The position numbers were made by a program, and so were the translations under genes. DNA of 10,696 bases, taken from positions 1-10,696 of the forward strand of contig JAJFJO010000021.1 of NCBI GenBank assembly GCA_021774015.1, in the 5' to 3' direction. Within the stretch, counting starts at the first letter, position 1. Each line of letters opens with the position of its first letter. Below, piece after piece: positions 4,748-10,696 of this stretch. The stretch comes from Gammaproteobacteria bacterium. Its GTDB lineage: Bacteria > Pseudomonadota > Gammaproteobacteria > Coxiellales > Coxiellaceae. Below the pieces are notes generated by a model. That model was not told where the DNA came from. It saw only the letters and a program-made list of their open reading frames with translations, and did no database searches.

Positions 4748-5674
4748 TCAAATCCACACTAGCAACTGCACCAAACTTGTCTGACAATAATGATCCAACA
4801 GCATCGCCACAAAAAGCCCCATCAAATAGCAAATGGAATAACGAAACACGCGCATAGCTACTTGTCGATCATCTGTGCGGTACAATGTAATACTTAAGTA
4901 TATAAACCACCCCCCCATCAACACAGCGGCCAGCAAATAAATCACACCTGACATATGCACGAAAAAAGGCAATAACGACACCACAAACAACACCAAGGTA
5001 TACACAATAATATTAATCTTGGTATAACGAATGCCATGCGTATTCGGTAACATCGGCACTTTAGCCTTCGCATAGTCCTCAAAACGATGAATCGCCAACG
5101 CCCAAAAATGTGGGGGCGTCCATACAAAAATAATCGCTAATAAAATTAAACCACCCAAGCCAATATGGCCAGTAACCGCGACCCAACCTAACAATGGAGG
5201 AGCTGCACCTGCTAAACCACCAATCACAATATTCTGCGGTGTTGCATGTTTCAAATACACCGTGTACACAATGGCATAACCAATTAACGTCATAAATGTT
5301 AATACTGCGGTTAACCCATTAACAAAAGCAGCTAACAAAGTAATACCCGTCACACCAATCACCAACGAAAAAATAAGTGCTTGCTTGGGCGTCACCCTAC
5401 CTTGCACAATGGGCCTGCGTTCTGTGCGCCGCATTAGAATATCAATATGTCGATCAATGACATGATTAATCACTGCAGCAGAACCTGCTGCTAAAGCGAT
5501 CCCCACATTACCAATTAATAATACCTGCCAACTAATCATACCTGGCGCTGCTAAAAACATACCAGCAATAGTAGTCAAAATCATTAAAGCGACAACACGC
5601 GGCTTACATAACTCCAAATAATCTTTCCAAACTCCAGCTCGGTTAGCTGTTTTTGCCACTGATTGACTCGTCAT
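4748..5674 (-). CDS. cyoE: Heme O synthase (protoheme IX farnesyltransferase)
   Basis: This is a polytopic inner-membrane prenyltransferase of the UbiA superfamily. It adds a farnesyl group to heme B to give heme O, the precursor of heme A. The 308 residues are close to the family norm. The first Asp-rich motif is NHVIDRHID (70-78), followed by RRTERRP, which binds the diphosphate through magnesium. The second conserved loop is HRFEDYAKAKVPMLP (196-210). About nine hydrophobic segments are visible. ATG 5674 is three bases after the ctaA stop, and its ribosome-binding site (AGGGTAGGG) lies in the last ctaA codons, so translation is probably coupled. The pairing with ctaA points to an aa3-type cytochrome oxidase; the oxidase genes are not in the window. 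Confidence 0.97.
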   Translation of the reverse strand: MTSQSVAKTANRAGVWKDYLELCKPRVVALMILTTIAGMFLAAPGMISWQVLLIGNVGIALAAGSAAVINHVIDRHIDILMRRTERRPIVQGRVTPKQALIFSLVIGVTGITLLAAFVNGLTAVLTFMTLIGYAIVYTVYLKHATPQNIVIGGLAGAAPPLLGWVAVTGHIGLGGLILLAIIFVWTPPHFWALAIHRFEDYAKAKVPMLPNTHGIRYTKINIIVYTLVLFVVSLLPFFVHMSGVIYLLAAVLMGGWFIYLSITLYRTDDRQVAMRVFRYSICYLMGLFVAMLLDHYCQTSLVQLLVWI

Positions 5675-5677
5675 ACC

Positions 5678-6724
5678 CTACCCTACTTTACTCTGTAATC
5701 GTTGTGAAAATACGTGATGATTAAATGCAACTACACTCATCAATAAGAATGCTGCCCCCAACGTATGCAACTCTGCAATCGTTAGTGGCAGCCTAAAAAT
5801 AACATTAAAAATACCCAATGTAACTTGAGCCATTAAACATAACAACATCCACATCACTATGGCCTGCAATCGCGTATCATGCTTGGCAGCAACACGCGCC
5901 CATACGGCAAGAGCAATTAAATAGAAAGACACGATCAATGCCCCAACACGATGCAGTGTGTGAATCGTCATGCGTGCAGTCACGTCCAGCAAACCACCTT
6001 CATGGCTCACACCTACCGGTGACGATATACTAAATGCCTGTTGAAAATCAAAATTCCAATTCAAATACGTATTACAAAAAGGGAAGTCAGGGCAGCTGAG
6101 CGCCGCATAGTTGGAACTTGTCCAAGCACCTAAGCTAATTTGCAAAACCAATAACACCAAACCAATAAGCGCAAATGCTTTAAATAAGGTTGAGAATTGA
6201 TGAACATGTTGCTGCTGCGGTTGAGCGTTAGCGGTCCAATATAATAAGCCTAATAAAGCCAGTAATGCCATGCCACCTAGCAGGTGAGCTGTTACCACTA
6301 TCGGCATCAATTTTAAAGTCACCGTCCACATACCCAACAAGGCTTGGTAAATTACTGTAACAAGTAAAACCACACCCAGTATAAAATAACGTAGGCCTTC
6401 TTTAAAAGCAGCCCACACAGAAAATAGAGCAAGACCTATAATGAGCAATCCTAAGGCCCCAGCAAAATAGCGGTGCGTCATTTCTATCCAAGCTTTCTTG
6501 GGCACGAGCGGGGTAGAAGAGAACATTGTTTCAATTTTCTCGATAGCTGCTTGAGATTTAGGCACGACTAAATGGCCATAGCAACCTGGCCAATCTGGAC
6601 AACCCAGGCCAGCATTAGTAAGGCGTGTATAAGCACCTAACCCTATGACTATTAACGTAAAAATAGCTGAAATTATCGCCATCTTTGACAGTACCCTAGT
6701 GCGGCTGTTAAAACGACCATCCAT
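5678..6724 (-). CDS. ctaA: Heme A synthase (COX15/CtaA family)
   Basis: This inner-membrane enzyme oxidises the C8 methyl of heme O to a formyl group, giving heme A. I read 348 residues from ATG 6724, which has AGGGA eight bases upstream; an ATG at 6763 would add 13 residues but has no ribosome-binding site. Eight hydrophobic segments form two four-helix halves. Heme-ligand histidines appear in MTHRYFAG (His84), AHLLGG (147), HTLHRVGA (255, 258) and LHTLGA (320). Each half has a cysteine pair: CPDWPGC (42, 48) and CPDFPFC (211, 217). The start GAYTRLTNAGLGC is characteristic. It is the first gene of a two-gene unit with cyoE. Confidence 0.95.
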   Translation of the reverse strand: MDGRFNSRTRVLSKMAIISAIFTLIVIGLGAYTRLTNAGLGCPDWPGCYGHLVVPKSQAAIEKIETMFSSTPLVPKKAWIEMTHRYFAGALGLLIIGLALFSVWAAFKEGLRYFILGVVLLVTVIYQALLGMWTVTLKLMPIVVTAHLLGGMALLALLGLLYWTANAQPQQQHVHQFSTLFKAFALIGLVLLVLQISLGAWTSSNYAALSCPDFPFCNTYLNWNFDFQQAFSISSPVGVSHEGGLLDVTARMTIHTLHRVGALIVSFYLIALAVWARVAAKHDTRLQAIVMWMLLCLMAQVTLGIFNVIFRLPLTIAELHTLGAAFLLMSVVAFNHHVFSQRLQSKVG

Positions 6725-6732
6725 GCTGAATA

Positions 6733-6737
6733 TCCCT
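6733..6737 (-). promoter_or_regulatory. Ribosome-binding site deciding the ctaA start
   Basis: On the minus strand AGGGA lies 8 bases before ATG 6724. The upstream in-frame ATG at 6763 is preceded by no purine-rich stretch, so the shorter protein is preferred. Confidence 0.55.
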
Positions 6738-6812
6738 AGTTTCAAGAATTTTGAAACATACACGCTATCGGTTTTGATTGCAACTTTTGAACAGGTTTAC
6801 TGTATGTTTTGC

Positions 6813-6842
6813 ATTACACTAACTTGATGGTTATAACTGTAA
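6813..6842 (-). promoter_or_regulatory. Possible ctaA-cyoE promoter
   Basis: On the minus strand TTACAG (complement of 6837-6842, four of six matches) and TGTAAT (complement of 6813-6818, five of six) are 18 bp apart. Transcription would start near 6806, about 80 bases before ctaA. It is supported only by hexamer match and position. Confidence 0.35.
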
Positions 6843-6927
6843 TACAGTACCTCCTCAAACAGAGTAATGGCGATTTATATAGCAAAAAAATTCTTTATGC
6901 CAAGCAGATCATTTCCTCATAGAGCAA

Positions 6928-7068
6928 ATGAGTCTTTATGAAATTGCAGAAATTTTTAGTCAGGAAGACGAGTGTCATAAGACAATTCTCGTCAGGGTTA
7001 ATGAACTTGAGCAGAAAGAACCGATTGATGCTCGCCTTCTAACTCAAGAGGCTGTAGAAGAATCCTAA
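6928..7068 (+). CDS. Doubtful 46-residue acidic frame
   Basis: An ATG at 6928 opens MSLYEIAEIFSQEDECHKTI and continues to a TAA at 7066-7068. The product is acidic and helix-prone (NELEQKEPIDARLL, TQEAVEES). The frame is open upstream to a TAG at 6880. The ribosome-binding site is poor (AGAG, close to the ATG) and no promoter is clear. A hairpin lies inside it: 6967-6976 with 6981-6993, ATAA loop. No family is recognised. It may be a small gene, the tail of a decayed one, or chance. The rest of 6764-7199 holds only the ctaA promoter region and the promoter of the 7200 gene. Confidence 0.3.
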   Translation: MSLYEIAEIFSQEDECHKTILVRVNELEQKEPIDARLLTQEAVEES

Positions 7069-7119
7069 TCAATAAATTTCTACCTTAAAGAATAATAATT
7101 TACCCAAGAGTTTTCTGTA

Positions 7120-7152
7120 CTTAAGCTTTCCTTAATCTTAAATCAGTATACT
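7120..7152 (+). promoter_or_regulatory. PmrA-box-like promoter of the gene at 7200
   Basis: CTTAAG (7120-7125) and CTTAAT (7131-7136) are 5 bp apart, an exact YTTAAK-N5-YTTAAK match. As 9-mers they read CTTAAGCTT-TC-CTTAATCTT, an 11-bp direct repeat. After exactly 10 bp comes TATACT (7147-7152), a good -10 box, and no usable -35 hexamer exists at 16-18 bp. This is the activator-site geometry of PmrA-controlled effector promoters in Legionella and Coxiella. The 9-bp arms TTAAGCTTT (7121-7129) and AAAGCTTAA (7154-7162) also form an inverted repeat around the -10 box, which could matter for control. The start point would be near 7159. Confidence 0.6.
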
Positions 7153-7199
7153 AAAGCTTAAATTTAGTAATATATTGATTATCGCAAGAGGTAAAGAAT

Positions 7200-8687
7200 A
7201 TGCCTGAAGGTAAAGAAGCCAGTCTTCATCAGTCAGCTGCAGCCGGTGCAATTAAAGTTCCCGCTCAATCTAGTGATTCTGATTCACATGTTAGCGACAC
7301 CACTCCTATTGGAAAACCAGATTCAGGTGGCTATAGTGACAGTGGTGATGATGGTAAAGATTCTTTCTTAAAAAGCAGCCCAGGTAGATGGCGGCATGAA
7401 CATACGGAAGGTGATCTTAGCGAGCTTTTATCACGATTTGAAAGTTTAGTGGGCATCGAAAATGACTTTCGACACCCCAATACTCGTAATGTATTAGGTT
7501 CTGATAATGATACTGACAACTATGATTCAGCTGACAGTAATTCCTCTCTTCCTGTCGGTGCTGCTGGTTCAGCTGCTGCAAGGAGTTCTTCATCACGTCA
7601 TAGTATAGATATTGCTCTTAGTGGCGCAGTTAGTTGTAGCCTGCTAACTTCTAGCAGCGATAATACGGATAAAGGTGATAGTGATGATTGCGCTACTAAG
7701 GGCCGCCATCAGACTGGTATAGACTCTACTTCGAAGCCTGATTCTGATTCCAGCTCTTATTCCGGGTTTAATCCCTTTAGAAACATTGGAACTGGTCATT
7801 CTAGTATAGACTTTACTTCGAAGCCTGATTCTGATTCCAGCTCTTATTCCGGGTTTAATCCCTTTAGAACCATTGGGACTGGTCATTCTAGTATAGGCTT
7901 TACTTCGAAGCCTGATTCTGATTCCAGCTCTTATTCCGGGTTTAATCCCTTTGAAACCATTGGGACCAATAATTCTAGTATTGAAAATATAGATCATCGT
8001 AGGGATATTGATTCTGCAGCTGCTATTGTCAGTAGTTCTGACGCTGTTGATGATGATTCATTGTCGTCGTTTACAGATTTTGATCATTTTAAAAAAGATG
8101 CAGGTAAACTTTCCTTCATAATTGGAGCTTTTGATAAATCCAAAGGGAGTGGAACAGGCTGTGTTAAAAAAACCAATAAGTATATTGCTTACTATAAAAC
8201 TGGAAGATTAAAAATCAACTTTATTGCTACTTCACCTAGACCTTCAGGGTGGCTTAAAAAAGATGAGACTACTTTCAGTTTTAGACCTTGCGCGTCTGGT
8301 TTGCCTTCTGGTAAGACATCAGCTGATATCATTGCTGAGACTGTGGCATTGCGTTATATTAGCCAGGGAATTAAGAAAACTGCTTTAGACACAGTTAAAA
8401 TCAATTTATCCAACATTTATGGATCAAATCCTGTTGATATGGTTGCAGCATTTGAGAAAGCAGGATTTGATCGAAATAATATAACAATAAACGGGAGAAG
8501 TGCTCCTGCCTTAATTCCAACGACTGCCACCCGAACCCGTAAACGGCCTGGCACCGTCGGTCAACCACCGAGTATATTTGGTGGAAATTCGAGGTCAGGT
8601 TCAGATATAGGGTTTGTCAACAGCAACAATATAGCTGTAAAAGAAAAGAAAAACCGATACCGATATGGAGTTAAGCCTCAGCACTGA
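7200..8687 (+). CDS. Unrecognised 495-residue Ser/Asp-rich repeat protein; candidate secreted effector
   Basis: I do not recognise the family. Residues 1-295 are low-complexity, rich in Ser, Asp and Gly, with one more ordered patch (DLSELLSRFESLVG). Residues 177-263 are three 29-residue repeats built on SKPDSDSSSYSGFNPF. About 290-432 looks folded: beta-type segments (KLSFIIGAFD, TNKYIAYY, RLKINFIA), then ADIIAETVALRYISQGIKK from residue 375, then VKINLSN, VAAFEKAGF and NITING. This helix-strand-helix-strand end loosely recalls LPD7-type domains of large polyvalent proteins, at low confidence. The tail (433-495) is basic, with RTRKRPG and KEKKNRYRYG, which could bind nucleic acid or act as a nuclear targeting signal. 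There is no signal peptide or membrane segment. AGAGG at 7187-7191 supports ATG 7200. Host-directed function is inference from the promoter and composition. Confidence 0.8.
   Translation: MPEGKEASLHQSAAAGAIKVPAQSSDSDSHVSDTTPIGKPDSGGYSDSGDDGKDSFLKSSPGRWRHEHTEGDLSELLSRFESLVGIENDFRHPNTRNVLGSDNDTDNYDSADSNSSLPVGAAGSAAARSSSSRHSIDIALSGAVSCSLLTSSSDNTDKGDSDDCATKGRHQTGIDSTSKPDSDSSSYSGFNPFRNIGTGHSSIDFTSKPDSDSSSYSGFNPFRTIGTGHSSIGFTSKPDSDSSSYSGFNPFETIGTNNSSIENIDHRRDIDSAAAIVSSSDAVDDDSLSSFTDFDHFKKDAGKLSFIIGAFDKSKGSGTGCVKKTNKYIAYYKTGRLKINFIATSPRPSGWLKKDETTFSFRPCASGLPSGKTSADIIAETVALRYISQGIKKTALDTVKINLSNIYGSNPVDMVAAFEKAGFDRNNITINGRSAPALIPTTATRTRKRPGTVGQPPSIFGGNSRSGSDIGFVNSNNIAVKEKKNRYRYGVKPQH
7728..7988 (+). 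repeat. Three 87-bp tandem repeats coding 29 residues each
   Basis: Units start at 7728, 7815 and 7902, each with ACTTCGAAGCC. Units 1 and 2 are nearly identical, differing at a few bases (RN versus RT, D versus G). Unit 3 diverges over its last third. The unit length is a multiple of three, so copy number can change without breaking the frame. Near-identity at DNA level, including silent positions, indicates recent duplication. Confidence 0.95.
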
Positions 8688-8812
8688 CTCATCTCGCGTG
8701 ATTCTCGGGGCACCTTAGTGTTGCTTATATTCTACAAATAAAGCATATCAATAATACGTATATTGCAGCAGACGATATTAGGAAAAACATAGAAAACAAA
8801 ATACCGCTTTGG
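8688..8812. other. Convergent intergenic gap, nothing assigned
   Basis: This 125-base gap lies between the ends of the 7200 gene and the minus-strand permease gene. I see no convincing terminator hairpin with a T-run for either strand, and no reading frame of note. Confidence 0.5.
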
Positions 8813-9916
8813 CTACTTAGCTCTCTCTACTAGCTCAGGCTCTGCTTCACCCAGCACACGTGGCCAGGCATGCAAAACCGCATTAACCAGGGTCGCTAGC
8901 GGGATCGCGAAAAATACACCCCAGAAACCCCATAAGCCACCAAAAATCACCACTGCAAGAATAATAACAACAGGATGCATATCCATGGCTTCAGAAAACA
9001 ACAATGGCACTAATACATTCGCATCCAAAACAATAATTAATGTATACACCGAGAGCAAATAAACACAATGTGTGGACAAACCCCACTGCATTAAAGCAAT
9101 AATTACCACAGGAATGGTCACCACCACCGCGCCAATATAAGGGACGATAACAGACAAACCAACCAACACACCCAATAATACAGAATATTGCAAACCTAGG
9201 ATGGCAAATGAAATCATCGACACTACTGACACAATAATAATTTCCAATGCACGACCCCGCACATACGCACCAATTTTTGTGTTGACCTCTGACCAGACGC
9301 TCAACACCAAGCCCCGTTCGCGCGGCATATATTGGCTAAACCATTGTAGAATTTGCTTGGAATCTTTTAAAAAGAAAAACACCAATAGTGGCACCAATAT
9401 AAAATAGAGAATAACTTGTATGACACTCGGAATAGTAATCAATGAATAACGCAAAGCAATTTGACCAAAATGCGCCATATGTTGACGAAAAAAAGTGATC
9501 ACCTGCTCTGGATGCACTTGGGTGTAAATATTAGGGTATTTTTGCTGCAAAGCCAACATCCAGCCCTGCCCTTTACTAAAGGCTAACGGTAGCTCTGACA
9601 CCAGATTACTTAATTGTTTCCACATCAATGGCGCCAGCCAAAGAAATGCCACAATAACAGCACTAATAAAAACAATAAAAACCAATAAAACGGCTATAAT
9701 ATGTGGGCAATACCAACGCTCCAGCCATTTAACCCCTGCTTGCAACAAATATGTTAAAATAATACTGATGATAACCGGCAGTAATAAACCACCAAAAAAT
9801 TCTATTAATACAAAACCGATAACGAGTGTGAAAAATAAACTAATTGCACCTGGATCAGAAAAATTACGACGAAACCAGGTGGAGATTGATTCTAATAAGG
9901 GGTTTGAACTAGGCAT
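8813..9916 (-). CDS. PerM/AI-2E-family inner-membrane transporter
   Basis: A 367-residue membrane protein of the AI-2E exporter (PerM, formerly UPF0118) family, normally 340-370 residues. Hydrophobic segments are paired near residues 25-60 and 72-95. A soluble stretch follows (about 98-155), then IPSVIQVILYFILVPLLVFFF and, towards the C-terminus, the conserved region LGLQYSVLLGVLVGLSVIVPYIG and FGGLWGFWGVFFAIPLATL typical of the family. Members are linked to AI-2 export, Na+/H+ exchange or unknown substrates, so no substrate is assigned. ATG 9916 overlaps the last 8 bases of ribH, which implies co-transcription and coupled translation. In many gammaproteobacteria nusB follows ribH; here this gene does. 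Confidence 0.9.
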   Translation of the reverse strand: MPSSNPLLESISTWFRRNFSDPGAISLFFTLVIGFVLIEFFGGLLLPVIISIILTYLLQAGVKWLERWYCPHIIAVLLVFIVFISAVIVAFLWLAPLMWKQLSNLVSELPLAFSKGQGWMLALQQKYPNIYTQVHPEQVITFFRQHMAHFGQIALRYSLITIPSVIQVILYFILVPLLVFFFLKDSKQILQWFSQYMPRERGLVLSVWSEVNTKIGAYVRGRALEIIIVSVVSMISFAILGLQYSVLLGVLVGLSVIVPYIGAVVVTIPVVIIALMQWGLSTHCVYLLSVYTLIIVLDANVLVPLLFSEAMDMHPVVIILAVVIFGGLWGFWGVFFAIPLATLVNAVLHAWPRVLGEAEPELVERAK

Positions 9917-10364
9917 ACTTCAAACTATCTCCGCGTGTCTTACATTTATGCATTGCACCAACCATATCGATTGCCGCATCTACACACTCAGCCCCTTTGT
10001 TGCTATGTTCACCATTAGCACGCGCCAAAGCCAGCTCAGCAGTTTGTGTGGTTAGCACACCAAAAATAACCGGCACATTATATTGTAGAGCCACCTGTTG
10101 GCAGCCCGATGTTACTGATTGACACACATATTCATAATGATCCGTTTCACCTTTTATAACAGCGCCCAAACAAATCACCGCATCAAACTCTTCGGTCACA
10201 ATACATTGTTGCGCAATCAATGGCAGCTCAACACAACCCGGCACGTCGATAACCTCCACATGCTCATCGGCAAAACCTTTCTCCTTTGCACGAGCTAAAG
10301 CACCATCTAACAATAACTGTGTTATTTTTCGATTAAACTGGCTGACTGCAATGGCGATACGCAT
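9909..10364 (-). CDS. ribH: 6,7-dimethyl-8-ribityllumazine synthase
   Basis: This cytosolic enzyme joins the ribityl-aminouracil intermediate with 3,4-dihydroxy-2-butanone 4-phosphate, the step before riboflavin synthase. The 151 residues fit the family (about 150-160). Conserved features are the N-terminal SQFN substrate-binding motif (8-11), VPGCVELP (41-48), GAVIKGETDHYEYV (67-80) with the catalytic-site His76, FGVLTT and NKGAE near the C-terminus. Members assemble as pentamers or 60-mer capsids. A strong AAGGAG lies 5 bases before ATG 10364. It follows ribA/ribBA by 38 bases and overlaps the downstream permease gene by 8 bases. Confidence 0.97.
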   Translation of the reverse strand: MRIAIAVSQFNRKITQLLLDGALARAKEKGFADEHVEVIDVPGCVELPLIAQQCIVTEEFDAVICLGAVIKGETDHYEYVCQSVTSGCQQVALQYNVPVIFGVLTTQTAELALARANGEHSNKGAECVDAAIDMVGAMHKCKTRGDSLKYA

Positions 10365-10402
10365 GTTAACTCCTTAAATAGTTGTGCCTGAAGACGATGA
10401 TA

Positions 10403-10696
10403 TCATAATGACAACAAATGCCCCAACTTATCCTTTTTAGCTTGCAAGTATTTTACATTATCCGAGGTTGCTGGAACCTGCAAAGGAACCTGCTCAATCA
10501 CGTCAACACCATAACGCTGCAACTGATCTATCTTGCGTGGATTATTTGTCAATAATTGCACTCGTGAGATGCCTAGAGATTTTAATATTTGCGCAGCAAC
10601 ACCATAATCACGCAAATCCACACCAAACCCTAGATGCTGATTAGCTTCGACGGTATCCATGCCTTCATCTTGCAACGCATACGCTTTAATTTTATT
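10403..10696 (-). CDS. ribA: GTP cyclohydrolase II, C-terminal part (RibA or RibBA); runs off the right edge
   Basis: About 97 C-terminal residues are present, beginning NKIKAYALQDEG at the window edge and ending GHLLSL before a TGA. The segments DTVEANQHLGF, RDYGVAAQIL and LLTNNPRKI are typical of GTP cyclohydrolase II, which opens GTP to start riboflavin synthesis. The zinc cysteines and the N-terminal part lie outside the window. The family end is the same in stand-alone RibA and in the RibB-RibA fusion, so the two cannot be told apart here. The fusion is common just ahead of ribH. The frame stays open to the last base, so the gene is incomplete at its 5' end. Confidence 0.92.
   Translation of the reverse strand, partial: NKIKAYALQDEGMDTVEANQHLGFGVDLRDYGVAAQILKSLGISRVQLLTNNPRKIDQLQRYGVDVIEQVPLQVPATSDNVKYLQAKKDKLGHLLSL

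Noticed and set aside
4570..4857. 95-codon frame rich in Leu and Ile
   Set aside because: The hydrophobic run is the hexanucleotide repeat read in another frame, and the frame continues through the hairpin into the end of cyoE.
7728..7988. CRISPR-like array
   Set aside because: The repeats are directly adjacent with no unique spacers, and the unit length is a multiple of three inside an open frame.
7644..7997. 117-codon minus-strand frame with three repeats
   Set aside because: It is the complement of the 87-bp coding repeats; the plus-strand frame has the promoter, the ribosome-binding site and the longer product.

Overview
The window looks like a chromosomal segment of a host-associated gammaproteobacterium, most likely of the order Legionellales (Legionella/Coxiella/Rickettsiella/Berkiella type). 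Three things suggest this. The housekeeping proteins (DnaX, RecR, YbaB, CyoE, CtaA, RibH) are gammaproteobacterial in type. The DNA is moderately AT-rich. Two unrecognised Asp/Ser-rich proteins each sit behind a promoter that reads like a PmrA box, the TTAA-type direct repeat known to control many Dot/Icm effector genes in Legionella and Coxiella. The genus cannot be fixed from this window.

Layout. 1-470 is a gene-poor scar with a bidirectional terminator, two adjacent palindromes, and short broken reading frames, one resembling the start of an IS3-type OrfA. 442-474 is a PmrA-box-like promoter with no protein gene behind it. 501-529 is a promoter for tRNA-Ser(GGA) (568-658). The 4.5S SRP RNA gene (773-879) follows, then dnaX (912-2498), a divergent YbaB-like gene (2515-2871), an intrinsic terminator, recR (2934-3536) and a standard ybaB (3594-3902). 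3933-4040 holds a REP-like cluster of hairpins. 4170-4676 is candidate effector 1 with an (Asp-Ser)n tail. On the minus strand, ctaA and cyoE (6724 down to 4748) form a tightly coupled heme A pair. 6764-7199 holds the ctaA promoter region, a doubtful 46-codon frame and a second effector promoter. 7200-8687 is candidate effector 2, with three 87-bp tandem repeats and a predicted folded C-terminal domain. The minus-strand genes from the right edge are ribA or ribBA (partial), ribH and a PerM-type membrane protein.

How the parts fit. The ffs-dnaX-ybaB-recR block is the familiar replication-repair neighbourhood, here with an extra YbaB-family gene between dnaX and recR. ctaA-cyoE converts heme B through heme O to heme A for an aa3-type oxidase. 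ribA-ribH belongs to riboflavin synthesis. The two accessory genes are inserted between these core blocks.

The most notable observation is that three promoters in 10.7 kb share one layout: YTTAAK-like half-site, 5 bp, YTTAAK half-site, exactly 10 bp, then a -10 hexamer. Two of them drive the two Asp/Ser-rich genes and the third is an orphan upstream of tRNA-Ser. That these genes are PmrAB-controlled secreted effectors is inference; the motif geometry and the protein features are read directly from the sequence.
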